A DNA stretch of 31,752 nucleotides from VBDM01 sp035651815 (GCA_035651815.1 DASRFB010000058.1:1-31752), one strand, 5' to 3'. Numbered from the stretch's first letter, positions 22,305-30,487 are shown. Numbers and translations: made by a program. Notes: a model not told the origin generated them from the sequence alone.

Positions 22305-24686
22305 CTATTCGGCGACGCCTTTCGCGCGCAGCGCCTGCCACACCTTCTCGGGCGTGATCGGGATGTCGAAGTGCGCCACGCCGAGGTGCGCGAGCGCGTC
22401 GACCACGGCGTTGTGGATCGCGGGCGGCGCGCCCACGGTCGCCGACTCGCCCACTCCCTTCGCGCCGAACGGATGGTGCGGCGACGGCGTGATCGTCTTG
22501 TCGGTCTCCCACTTCGGCGTCTCGAGCGCGGTCGGCACGTAGTAGTCGAGGAAGCTGCCGCCCGAGATGTTGCCCTCCTCGTCGTAGCTGATCTCCTCGA
22601 AGAGCGCCGGCCCGATGCCCTGCGTGAGGCCGCCGTGGATCTGGCCTTCGACGATCATCGGGTTGATGATGTTGCCGCAATCGTCGACCGCGACGAAGCG
22701 GCGCACCTTCACCTCGCCCGTGCCGCGGTCGATGTCGACCACGCAGATGTAGCTGCCGAAGGGGAACGTCAGGTTGGGCGGATCGTAGTAGTGCGTCGCT
22801 TCCAGCCCCGCCTCCATCCCCTGCGGGTGGTTGGTGTACGCGGCGAAGGCGATCTCCTGGATGGTCTTCGCCATCTGCGGCGCGCCCTTCACGTAGAACT
22901 TTCCCGGCTCCCACTCGAGGTCCTGCGGGCTGCATTCGAGCAGGTGCGCTGCGATGTCGCGCGCCTTGTCGCGGATCTTGCGCGCGGCGAGCGCGCACGC
23001 GGCGCCCGAGGTCGGCGTCGAGCGGCTCGCGTAAGTGCCCAGGCCGTAGGGCGCGGTGTCGGTGTCGCCCTCCTCGACCTGCACGTGCGCGGCCGGGATG
23101 CCGAGCTCCTCGGCGACGATCTGCGCGTAGGTCGTCTCGTGGCCCTGGCCCTGGCTCTTCGTGCCGAAGCGCGCGATCGCCTTGCCCGTCGGGTGGATGC
23201 GGATCTCGGCCGAGTCGAACATCTTCAGCCCGAGGATGTCGAAATGCTTCGAAGGTCCCGCGCCGACGATCTCGGTGAAGCTGCACACGCCGATGCCCAT
23301 CAGCTCGCCGCGCTTGCGCTTCTCGGCCTGCTCGCGCCGCAGCGCGTCGTAGCCGATCAGATCCATCGCCTTCTTCAGCGCCGCGGGGTAGTTGCCGCTG
23401 TCGTACTCCCAGCCGAGCACCGACTTGTACGGGAACTGCTCGGGCCGGATGAAGTTCTTCATGCGGAACTCGGCGGGGTCCATGCCGAGCTTCTGCGCGA
23501 GCGCGTCGGTGGCGCGCTCGATCGCGTGCACCGCCTCGGTGACGCGGAACGAGCAGCGGTAGGCGACGCCGCCCGGCGGCTTGTGCGTGTACGCGGCGTC
23601 GACCTCGCAGAACGCGTGCTTGAGGTCGTACGAGCCGGTGCAGATCGAGAACAGGCCCGCGGGAAACTTCGACGGGTTGGCCGAGGCGTTGGCGTAGCCG
23701 TGGTCGGCGACGGTCTTGATCTTGAGCGCCGTCATGGTGCCGTCCTGCTTCGCGCCGAGCTCGACCTGCATATGGTAGTCGCGGGCGAACGAGTCGGCCT
23801 GGAGGTTCTCCATGCGGTCCTCGATCCACTTCACCGGCTTGCCGATCACGACCGAGGCCGCGATCGCGATCACGTAGCCGGGGTAGACGGGCACCTTGCC
23901 GCCGAAGCCGCCGCCGATGTCGGGCGAGACGACGCGGATCTTCTCCTCGGACAGGCCGACGTGCCCGGCGACCAGGGCGAGCACCGTGCGCACCGCGTGC
24001 GGCGCCTGCGTCGTCATGTAGACCGTGAGCTTGCCCTCGGCCGAGTTGAAGTCGGCGACGCAGCCGCAGGTCTCCATCGACGCGACGTGGATGCGCGGAA
24101 GGTAGACGTTCTCCTTCACCACCACGTCGGCCGCCGCGAGCGCGCGCTCGGCGTCGGCCTTGTCGCCCGCCTCCCAGTGGAACGCGAGGTTGTCCTTCTT
24201 GTCCTTCTTGTCCTTGCGCAGCACCGGCGCGCCGGGCGCGAGCGACTTGTGCGGGTCGACCATCACGGGCAGCGGTTCGTACTCGACCTCGACCGCGTCG
24301 GCGCCGTCGGCGGCGATGTAGCGCTCGGTGGCGATCACGGCGCACACCTCCTGCGCCTGGTACATCACCTCGTCGGTCGGCAGCACCATCTGCGTGTCGG
24401 CCGAGATGGTCGGCATCCAGTGCAGGTTGTACTTGGCGAGCGTCGGCCCGTCGATCACGGCGAGCACGCCGGGGATCTTCAGCGCCTTCGACGTGTCGAT
24501 CTTCTTGATCTTCGCGTGCGCGTGCGGGCTGCGCACGATGTCCATGTACAGCATCCCGGGCAGCTGGATGTCGTCGACGTAGTTGCCCTTGCCGCGGATG
24601 AAGCGCGGATCCTCCTTGCGCTTCATCGAATGGCCCATGCCGCAGATCTTGGCGTCGGTCCTCGGCTTCGTCTCGGATTCGCTCAT
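22305..24686 (-). CDS. coxL: Aerobic carbon monoxide dehydrogenase, large (molybdenum) subunit, form I
   Basis: A 793-residue molybdopterin-cytosine-dinucleotide subunit. The decisive motif is AYRCSFR with Cys378. AYxCSFR is the form I signature, and its Cys holds the copper of the Mo-S-Cu centre in Oligotropha CoxL (Cys388 there). Glu747 in GAKGVGES matches the catalytic Glu beside molybdenum. Other CoxL blocks are GKGNYVDDIQLPGMLYMDIVRSPHAHA, DIGGGFGGK and SQGQGHETTYAQI. CO is oxidised with water to CO2, and electrons pass through CoxS and CoxM to the quinone pool. The start has AGGAGAG upstream. The gene follows coxS by 55 bases, in form I order M-S-L. No coxD, coxE or coxG follows it; the next gene converges after 4 bases. 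The length is close to the usual 800. Confidence 0.92.
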   Translation of the reverse strand: MSESETKPRTDAKICGMGHSMKRKEDPRFIRGKGNYVDDIQLPGMLYMDIVRSPHAHAKIKKIDTSKALKIPGVLAVIDGPTLAKYNLHWMPTISADTQMVLPTDEVMYQAQEVCAVIATERYIAADGADAVEVEYEPLPVMVDPHKSLAPGAPVLRKDKKDKKDNLAFHWEAGDKADAERALAAADVVVKENVYLPRIHVASMETCGCVADFNSAEGKLTVYMTTQAPHAVRTVLALVAGHVGLSEEKIRVVSPDIGGGFGGKVPVYPGYVIAIAASVVIGKPVKWIEDRMENLQADSFARDYHMQVELGAKQDGTMTALKIKTVADHGYANASANPSKFPAGLFSICTGSYDLKHAFCEVDAAYTHKPPGGVAYRCSFRVTEAVHAIERATDALAQKLGMDPAEFRMKNFIRPEQFPYKSVLGWEYDSGNYPAALKKAMDLIGYDALRREQAEKRKRGELMGIGVCSFTEIVGAGPSKHFDILGLKMFDSAEIRIHPTGKAIARFGTKSQGQGHETTYAQIVAEELGIPAAHVQVEEGDTDTAPYGLGTYASRSTPTSGAACALAARKIRDKARDIAAHLLECSPQDLEWEPGKFYVKGAPQMAKTIQEIAFAAYTNHPQGMEAGLEATHYYDPPNLTFPFGSYICVVDIDRGTGEVKVRRFVAVDDCGNIINPMIVEGQIHGGLTQGIGPALFEEISYDEEGNISGGSFLDYYVPTALETPKWETDKTITPSPHHPFGAKGVGESATVGAPPAIHNAVVDALAHLGVAHFDIPITPEKVWQALRAKGVAE

Positions 24687-24702
24687 CTCGCTCTCCTGTC
24701 CT

Positions 24703-24725
24703 CCCTCCCCTTTCGAAGGGGAGGG
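24703..24725. repeat. REP-like palindrome in the coxS-coxL gap
   Basis: CCCTCCCCTT-TCG-AAGGGGAGGG is a perfect 10-bp stem with a 3-base loop, followed by CCGGGGTGGGG. It resembles the hairpin at 9564-9584 and its flank, so it looks like a dispersed extragenic palindrome. Lying inside the cox operon, it may stabilise the upstream coxM-coxS message or lower coxL expression. Confidence 0.6.
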
Positions 24726-24741
24726 CCGGGGTGGGGATCCA

Positions 24742-25221
24742 CTATGCGGGGTTCCGCATCTTCTCGGCGGCGTACTGCACCGCCTTCACGATGTTCACGT
24801 AGCCGGTGCAGCGGCAGAGGTTCCCCGAGATCGCCTGCCGGATCTCGTGCTCGCTCGGGTTCCGGTTCTGCGCGAGCAGCGCGCTGGTCGTCATCAGCAT
24901 GCCGGGGGTGCAGAAGCCGCACTGCAGGCCGTGCTTCTCGGTGAAGCCTTCCTGCACGGGGTGCAGCTTGCCGCCCTGCTCGAGGCCCTCGACGGTGGTG
25001 ACCTTGCAGCCGTCGGCCTGCACCGCGAGCACCGTGCAGGACTTCACCGGCGTCCCGTCGAGCTGCACGGTGCACGCGCCGCAATGCGAGGTGTCGCAGC
25101 CGACGTGCGTCCCGGTCAGGCGGAAGTTCTCGCGGATCAGGTGCACGAGCAGCAGGCGCGAGTCGACCTCGGCCTGGCGCTCGGCGCCGTTGACGGTGAC
25201 GCTGATCTTGTGCGTGGCCAT
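24742..25221 (-). CDS. coxS: Aerobic carbon monoxide dehydrogenase, small (2 x [2Fe-2S]) subunit
   Basis: A 159-residue iron-sulfur protein. The N-terminal plant-ferredoxin-like domain has Cys42, Cys47, Cys50 and Cys62 (GCDTSHCGAC..SC). The C-terminal helical domain has Cys101, Cys104, Cys136 and Cys138 (CGFCTPG and CRCTGY). All eight cluster ligands are present with standard spacing for CoxS and related xanthine-oxidase-family subunits. ATG 25221 is chosen because AGGGG lies 7 bases before it. A TTG at 25227 overlapping the coxM stop is in frame and would add two residues. It carries electrons from the Mo-Cu site of CoxL to the FAD of CoxM. Its place between coxM and coxL is the form I order. 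Confidence 0.93.
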   Translation of the reverse strand: MATHKISVTVNGAERQAEVDSRLLLVHLIRENFRLTGTHVGCDTSHCGACTVQLDGTPVKSCTVLAVQADGCKVTTVEGLEQGGKLHPVQEGFTEKHGLQCGFCTPGMLMTTSALLAQNRNPSEHEIRQAISGNLCRCTGYVNIVKAVQYAAEKMRNPA

Positions 25222-25223
25222 GG

Positions 25224-26093
25224 TCAACCCCTCTGGGCTCGCTCGACGGCGATCTTCAGCGCGCGGCCCGTGAGCACGCGCGCCATCTCCTTCTTGTACT
25301 CGACCGAGCCGCGGCGGTCGGCCGAGGGCGAGGACGCCTTGGCTGCGATCTGCGCGGCCTCGCGCAGCGTCGGCTCGTCGGGCGCCTTGCCGGCGAGGAA
25401 CTTGCCGGCCTCCTTCGCCTCGACCGGCGTCTGCCCGGCGTTGGTGAGCGCGATCACGCAGCGATCGATCGCGCCGTTCTTGCCGAGCGTCAGCTGCACC
25501 GCGGAGGCGGCCACGGCGAAGTCGCCGGTCTTGCGCTTGAGCTTGACGTAGGCGCCGCCGCTTTTCGCCGGCGGCACCGGGATGCGGATCTCGGTGAGGA
25601 TCTCGCCCGGCGCGAGCGCCGTCTGGTACAGCCCCTGGTAGAACTCGCCCGCCGCGATCGAGCGCTCCTTCGATCCGCGCGCGACGAAGGTCGCGCCGAG
25701 CGCGATCATGATCGCGGGCTGGTCGTTGCCCGGGTCGCCGTTCGCGACGTTGCCGCCGATCGTGCCGCGGTTGCGCACCAGCGGATCGGCGATGAGCGGC
25801 AGCGCGTCGGCGAGGATCGGGAGCTTCGCGCGCACCACCTCGGAGCGCTCGAGCGCCGCCTGGCGCGCCATCGCGCCGATGCGCACGACGCCCTTCTCCT
25901 CCTTGATCGCGTCGAGGCCCGGGATGCGGCCGATGTCGACGAGGTGGGAGAACGACGCGAGCCGCAGCTTCAGCATCGGCAGCAGGCTCATGCCGCCCGA
26001 GAGCACCTTGGCGTCGTCGCCGTGCTTCTTCAGCAGCTTGAGCGCTTCATCGAGCGACGCGGGACGGTGGTAATCGAAAGAAGCGGGAATCAT
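25224..26093 (-). CDS. coxM: Aerobic carbon monoxide dehydrogenase, medium (FAD) subunit
   Basis: A 289-residue flavoprotein of the xanthine-oxidase FAD family. The FAD pyrophosphate motifs sit at the positions expected for CoxM: SGGMS at 32-36 (AGGHS in the Oligotropha protein) and TIGG at 111-114, continuing NVANGDPGND. The start strand is MIPASFDYHRPASLDEAL. GGAGAGG precedes the ATG. It receives electrons from CoxS and reduces the respiratory quinone. It is first in the coxM-coxS-coxL operon, with the coxM stop only a few bases before the coxS start. The His to Met change in the first FAD motif is a mild variation. A 171-base gap upstream separates it from the XdhC-YHS gene on the same strand; it probably holds a promoter, but I see no clear boxes. 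Confidence 0.92.
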   Translation of the reverse strand: MIPASFDYHRPASLDEALKLLKKHGDDAKVLSGGMSLLPMLKLRLASFSHLVDIGRIPGLDAIKEEKGVVRIGAMARQAALERSEVVRAKLPILADALPLIADPLVRNRGTIGGNVANGDPGNDQPAIMIALGATFVARGSKERSIAAGEFYQGLYQTALAPGEILTEIRIPVPPAKSGGAYVKLKRKTGDFAVAASAVQLTLGKNGAIDRCVIALTNAGQTPVEAKEAGKFLAGKAPDEPTLREAAQIAAKASSPSADRRGSVEYKKEMARVLTGRALKIAVERAQRG

Positions 26094-26264
26094 CGGCCTC
26101 TCCTTGGCTTGCGCCGATACGAAACGAACCGCGGGAAATTATTTCGGGGTGCCGATGACGATAGCATCGCGCGAGGCGGCGCAGCAACCCCCGCCGCGAA
26201 TCGTCTCGGCGCGGCGCGCGCGGCCATGACGCGCCGCAGCGAGAGCCCCTGGATCGCCGTCCGC

Positions 26265-27221
26265 TTATATTGCGCGGGCGTAGCGCTGCGGATCGGCCAG
26301 GAACTTGGCGCGGCAGCCGGCGCAACAGAAGTACCAGGTCGCGCCGCCCGCCTCCGCCGTGTGGCGGGCGCCGGCGACGGTGACGCTCATGCCGCAGATC
26401 GGGTCCCGCGCCTCGGCCGCGGGCTGCGGCCGCGCTTCCTCGCGCGGCGCCTTCGCGCCGGCGCGGCGCCGCTCGACGATCTGCGCCATGATCGAGAGCG
26501 CGATCTCCTCGGGCGTGCGCGCGCCGATGTCGAGCCCGGCGGGCGCGGCGACGCGCTCGAGCGCCTCGCGCGCGACGCCCTGCGCGAGCAGCGCGTCGCG
26601 CAGCGGCTCGAAGCGCTTGCGGCTCGCCACCACGCCGACGTAGGCCGGCCCGCTCGCGAGCGCCGCGTCGAGGATCTCGAGGTCGCGCTCGCCCATCGTC
26701 GCCACGACCACGTGCGCCCCGCGCGCGATGTCGCCGGGCGCGAGCTCGGCGCGGACCGACGCGCCGGAGAAATCGGCCGGCGCCGCGTCCGGGTCGACCA
26801 CCTCGACGCGATATCCCATCGAGCGCGCGATGCCCGCGAGCACGCGCACGGCCGGCGTGCTTCCGAACAGGAGCAGCCGGGGCGCCGGCAGCACCGGCTC
26901 GACGTAGATCTCCACGGTACCTCCACTGTCGCAGGTCATGGGAAGCGCGATCAGCCCGGGACGGTGGCGCCCGGACGACTCGGGCGCGAGGCTGAGCAGC
27001 CGCGGCTCGCCGTCGGCGATCGCGCGCAGCGCCTCGCGCACCACGGTCGAGCGCGTGCAGCCGCCGCCGGCCCAGCCGTGGTAGCCGCCGCTCGCGGTCA
27101 CGAGCGCGGCGTCGCCGACGCGCGCGGAGCTGGGCGGCTCGCGGCGCACGACAGTCACCAGCGCGAAGCCTTCTTCGCGGGCCGCGAGACTCGAGGCGAG
27201 AGCGAGCAGGTCCGGGCGCAT
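26265..27221 (-). CDS. XdhC/CoxI-family molybdenum cofactor maturation protein with C-terminal YHS domain
   Basis: A 318-residue protein. The N-terminal XdhC-CoxI domain (about 1-70) has FALVTVVRREPPSSARVGD and GGCTRSTVVREALRA. The middle Rossmann-like XdhC domain (about 115-245) has LLLFGSTPAVRVLAGIARSMGYRVEVVDP and TPEEIALSIMAQIV. A Pro/Ala/Arg-rich linker leads to a YHS domain (about 273-318) with DPICGMSV and YFCCAGCRAKFLADPQRY. XdhC-type proteins hand sulfurated molybdopterin to xanthine-oxidase-family enzymes. YHS domains bind metals through Cys and occur in copper and heavy-metal proteins. Next to coxMSL this suggests a role in loading the Mo-S-Cu centre, possibly including copper; that is inference. 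The ATG at 27221 matches family starts; ATG 27251 would add ten residues. Confidence 0.85.
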   Translation of the reverse strand: MRPDLLALASSLAAREEGFALVTVVRREPPSSARVGDAALVTASGGYHGWAGGGCTRSTVVREALRAIADGEPRLLSLAPESSGRHRPGLIALPMTCDSGGTVEIYVEPVLPAPRLLLFGSTPAVRVLAGIARSMGYRVEVVDPDAAPADFSGASVRAELAPGDIARGAHVVVATMGERDLEILDAALASGPAYVGVVASRKRFEPLRDALLAQGVAREALERVAAPAGLDIGARTPEEIALSIMAQIVERRRAGAKAPREEARPQPAAEARDPICGMSVTVAGARHTAEAGGATWYFCCAGCRAKFLADPQRYARAI

Positions 27222-27317
27222 GGCCGCGTTCCGCGTGGGCGGGACGGCCATTCTAACGATGCGGTACGATACCGGTCCAGAACAATCATCCGCATCCGAT
27301 CCCTAGGAGGAGTCACC

Positions 27318-28559
27318 ATGGTGTCCCGCAGGTCACTGCTTTTCGCTTTCGCCGCGGCGGCGGCGACCGCGCTGCCCGCCGGCAGCTCGCTCGCGCAGGG
27401 CGAGCCGCTGCGCATCGGCTTCCTCACCGTGCGCACCGGCCCGCTCGCCGCCGGCGGCCGCCAGATGGAGGAAGGCATCAACCTGCTGCTCAAGGAGCGC
27501 AACAACACCTTCGCCGGGCGCAAGGTCGAGATCTATTTCGCCGACACGGCGGGCCAGCCCGCGCAGGCGAAGAGCAAGACGCAGGAGCTGGTCGAGCGCA
27601 ACCACGTGCACGTCATCATCGGACCGCTCGCGACGTTCGAGGCGCTCGCGATCGACGACTACATGCTCTCGTCCAAGACGCCGCTGATCACGCCCACGTC
27701 GGCGGCGCAGATGGACCTCGCGCAGCAGGGCAAGAGCGACTACGTGATCCACGTCTACGGCACCGCGGCGCAGCCGATGCACGTCCTCGGCGACTACGCG
27801 GCGAAGCAGCTGAAGCTCAAGAAGGTCGCGATGGTGGCGGACGACTTCACCTACGGCCACGAGGGCGCGGCGGGATTTCACCGCGTGTTCGAGGACGACG
27901 GCGGCAAGATCATCCAGAAGCTGTGGCCGCCGCTCAACGTGCCCGACTACGGCTCGTACGTCGGCCAGATCAAGCCCGACGCCGACGGCGTCTACGCCGG
28001 CTTCGCGGGCTCCAACCCGCTGCGGTTCCTGCGCGCCTACCGCGAGTACGGGCACACCAAGCCCGTGTTCGGCAACCCGACGCTGGTCGACGAGGGCATC
28101 CTCAAGAACATGGGCGACGAGGCGCTCGGCGTGTACTCGGCGAGCTGGTACACGGTCGATCGCGACACGCCCGACAACAAGCGCTTCGTCGAGTCGATCC
28201 AGCGCGAGTACAAGGTGATCCCGGGCTTCTACACCGCCGGTACGTATACGGCCGGGCTGTGGCTCGAGCAGGCGCTGAAGGACATCAAGGGCCGGTTCGA
28301 GGACAAGGCGGCGTTCGTCAAGGCGCTGCACAACGTGAAGCTCGGTCACGGCCCCATGGGCCCGATCCGCCTGGATCAATACGGCAAGCCCGTGCTCAAC
28401 ATCTACGTGCGCAAGGTCGAGCGCAAGAACGGCCAGCTGGTCAACACGACCATCGACACGGTGCGCGAAGTGAGCCAGTTCTTCCGCTACGACCCGAAGC
28501 AGTTCCTCGCGCAGCCGACCTACTCGCGCGACTACCCTCCGGCGAAGAACCTGGAATGA
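27318..28559 (+). CDS. ABC-type substrate-binding protein, branched-chain amino acid (Liv/Peripla_BP_6) family
   Basis: A 413-residue secreted receptor. The N-terminus MVSRRSLLFAF with a following Ala-rich core and SSLAQ is a signal peptide, with a twin-arginine-like SRRSLL that may route it through Tat. The mature part has LRIGFLTVRTGPLAAGGRQMEEGINLLL, VHVIIGPLATFEALAI and VAMVADDFTYGHEGAAGFHRVFED, the classical Leu/Ile/Val-binding fold also used for aromatic acids and amides. TAGGAGGAG before the ATG is a near-perfect ribosome site. The stop overlaps the next gene (ATGA). There are no liv permease or ATPase genes here. It diverges from the XdhC-YHS gene across about 95 bases. The ligand is unknown; coupling to an alpha/beta hydrolase-fold protein suggests an organic acid or ester. 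Confidence 0.9.
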   Translation: MVSRRSLLFAFAAAAATALPAGSSLAQGEPLRIGFLTVRTGPLAAGGRQMEEGINLLLKERNNTFAGRKVEIYFADTAGQPAQAKSKTQELVERNHVHVIIGPLATFEALAIDDYMLSSKTPLITPTSAAQMDLAQQGKSDYVIHVYGTAAQPMHVLGDYAAKQLKLKKVAMVADDFTYGHEGAAGFHRVFEDDGGKIIQKLWPPLNVPDYGSYVGQIKPDADGVYAGFAGSNPLRFLRAYREYGHTKPVFGNPTLVDEGILKNMGDEALGVYSASWYTVDRDTPDNKRFVESIQREYKVIPGFYTAGTYTAGLWLEQALKDIKGRFEDKAAFVKALHNVKLGHGPMGPIRLDQYGKPVLNIYVRKVERKNGQLVNTTIDTVREVSQFFRYDPKQFLAQPTYSRDYPPAKNLE

Positions 28560-29338
28560 CGGCGGTCGCGGTCGGCGGCGCGCGCCTCGACGTCGAGCAG
28601 GTCGGGAGCGGGCCGGAGCTCTTGCTCCTGCATTCGCTGCTCGCCGACCGGTCGGCGTTCGACCGCGTGAAGGACGGGCTCGCGCGCCGGCGGCGGGTGG
28701 TCATGGTCAACATGCCCGGCTACGGCGCGTCGTCGCCGGCCGGCTCGAGCATCGAGGAGTACGCCGATCACATCGCCGGCCTGTTTCCGGCGCTGGAGCT
28801 CTCGTCGGACACCGCGGTGCTCGGCAACGGCTTCGGCGGGTTCGTCGCCCTCGCGCTCGCGGCCCGGCACGGGGCGAAGTTCGACCGGCTGATCATCGCC
28901 GACTCGGTCGCGACCTTCCCGCCCGCGGCGAAGGAGCCCTTCAGGATCCTCCATGCCAAGGTCAGCGAGCACGGCATGGCGGCCGTGCTCGAAGCCGCGG
29001 TGCGGCGCATGTTCCCCGAGGCGTTCATCCTCGAGCATCCGGAGATCGTGGCCGAGCGCAAGGCCGCCCTCGCGAAGGCGGACCCGGATTGCTTCGCCCG
29101 CGCCTGCCTCGCGCTGGCCCGGGTCGACCTGCGCGAGGCGGTCCGCGCGATACGCAACCCGACGCTCGTCATGGTCGGGGCGCTCGATCAGACCACGCCG
29201 TCCGCGCTCGCCCGCGAGCTCGCCGACGCCATTCCCGGCGCCCGCTTCCTGGAAATCCCGGGCGCCGGGCACTGCCCGCAGATCGAGAAACCCGCCGAGT
29301 TCGTCGCCGCGGTGCAGGGCTTCCTCGCGGCGCCCTGA
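28556..29338 (+). CDS. Alpha/beta hydrolase-fold protein lacking the Ser nucleophile
   Basis: A 260-residue alpha/beta hydrolase. The fold is intact: LLLLHSLLADRSAF oxyanion strand, VVMVNMPGYGASSP, acid strand VMVGALDQTTP, and base strand IPGAGHCPQIEKP. The nucleophile elbow, however, reads VLGNGFGGF, placing Gly92 where the GxSxG Ser should be. The codon is GGC at 28829-28831, one transition from the Ser codon AGC. As written, it cannot work as a serine hydrolase. It may be a pseudoenzyme, use a different chemistry, or carry a recent mutation or consensus error. It is translationally coupled to the Liv-type receptor. The rest of the frame shows no decay. Confidence 0.85.
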   Translation: MTAVAVGGARLDVEQVGSGPELLLLHSLLADRSAFDRVKDGLARRRRVVMVNMPGYGASSPAGSSIEEYADHIAGLFPALELSSDTAVLGNGFGGFVALALAARHGAKFDRLIIADSVATFPPAAKEPFRILHAKVSEHGMAAVLEAAVRRMFPEAFILEHPEIVAERKAALAKADPDCFARACLALARVDLREAVRAIRNPTLVMVGALDQTTPSALARELADAIPGARFLEIPGAGHCPQIEKPAEFVAAVQGFLAAP

Positions 29339-29451
29339 CACCCGCTGCTCCTCCCCGCACCCATAGGTTTGCGCAAGGCAAAGCTGGCCTGCGGCTTGCT
29401 GCTATCCACGCAGGCGTCCGATGTCGGGCGTAAGAGGGCCCGAAATCGACG

Positions 29452-29494
29452 GGATTCCGGCGGTGTTGCCGGAAATCCGACGCGTGATTTTTTT
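29452..29494 (+). terminator. Possible hairpin plus T-tract
   Basis: GGATTCCGGC (29452-29461) pairs with GCCGGAAATCC (29468-29478) with one bulged A and a 6-base loop. A run of seven T starts at 29488, nine bases after the stem. The gap between stem and T-run is too long for a textbook intrinsic terminator, and it lies 114 bases after the upstream stop and 25 before the next start, so a leader role is equally possible. Confidence 0.3.
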
Positions 29495-29518
29495 CACTCG
29501 AAGCGATCGAGGTACCCG

Positions 29519-30487
29519 ATGCATCGTTTATTGCTCCTGGCCGGCCTGGCTCTCTGCGGATCCGCCGCAGCTCAGCCCACTTCCCAAAACTTTCCGTCGC
29601 AGCCGATCAAGTTCATCGTCCCCTTCACGCCGGGCACGGGGATGGACATCATCGCCCGCCACGTCGGGCCGAAGCTCACCGAGCGGCTGGGCGAGCCGGT
29701 CGTGGTCGAGAACCGGCCGGGCGCGAGCGGCAACATCGGCGCCGAAGCCGTCGCCAAGGCGGCCCCCGACGGTCACACGCTGATGGTCGGCGCCAATACG
29801 CTCGTCATCGCGTCCAACCTGTACAAGAACGTCCCGTTCGATCCGCTGCGCGACTTTTCGCCGGTGACGCTCGCCGCGACGACGACCATGGTGCTCGTCG
29901 TCAACCCGGGAACGGGCATCCAGAGCGTGCGCGAGCTCGTCGCCCGCGCCAAGGCGCAGCCCGGCAAGCTCACCTACGGCTCCCCCGGCGTCGGTACGCC
30001 GCACCACATGGGGATGGAGCTGTTCAAGGACCTGACCGGCACGGACCTGCTGCACGTTCCGTACAAGGGCAGCGCCGGCGCCGTCACCGACCTGGTCTCG
30101 GGACAGATCAACGTGATGCTGCTGCCGATCCACCAGGTGCTGCCCTACCGGGACGCCGGACGCCTGCGGCTGCTCGCCGCGGCGGGCGCGAAGCGCCATC
30201 CTTCCGCGCCCGACCTGCCCACGCTCGGCGAGCTCGGGATCAAAGGCGCCGAGGCGGCCGATATCTGGTACGCGTTCTACGCGCCCAGGGGCGTGCCGGC
30301 GCCCGTCATCGCCAAGCTGAACGCGGAGCTGCGCGCCATCCTGGCGCAGCCCGAGGCGAAAGCGGTGCTGCAGAAGGTCGGCCTGGACGCGGCCTCGTCG
30401 ACGCCCGAGGAGCTGTTCGCGCTCATGAAGCGCGATTACGCGCGCTGGGGCGAGATCATCCGCCGCAACCACATCGCCGCGGAATAG
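29519..30487 (+). CDS. Bug-family tripartite tricarboxylate transporter substrate-binding protein
   Basis: A 322-residue periplasmic receptor. The 19-residue signal peptide ends in GSAAAQ. The mature start is FPSQPIKFIVPFTPGTGMDIIARHV, in which the usual GGG is GTG, then VVVENRPGASGNIGAEAVAKAAPDGHTLMVGA, VPFDPLRDFSPVTLA, LLHVPYKGSAGAVTDLVSGQI and APDLPTLGELGI. The start at ATG 29519 has GAGG about ten bases upstream. A single in-frame GTG farther upstream is less likely, since the signal peptide begins at this ATG. The FAD monooxygenase starts about 19 bases downstream, which suggests that uptake and hydroxylation of an aromatic acid are linked. No membrane TctA or TctB gene is visible. Confidence 0.92.
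   Translation: MHRLLLLAGLALCGSAAAQPTSQNFPSQPIKFIVPFTPGTGMDIIARHVGPKLTERLGEPVVVENRPGASGNIGAEAVAKAAPDGHTLMVGANTLVIASNLYKNVPFDPLRDFSPVTLAATTTMVLVVNPGTGIQSVRELVARAKAQPGKLTYGSPGVGTPHHMGMELFKDLTGTDLLHVPYKGSAGAVTDLVSGQINVMLLPIHQVLPYRDAGRLRLLAAAGAKRHPSAPDLPTLGELGIKGAEAADIWYAFYAPRGVPAPVIAKLNAELRAILAQPEAKAVLQKVGLDAASSTPEELFALMKRDYARWGEIIRRNHIAAE

Noticed and set aside
22371..24944. Long plus-strand open frame antisense to coxL
   Set aside because: The composition is typical of an antisense GC shadow, with no domain motifs, and the minus frame encodes an unambiguous CoxL.
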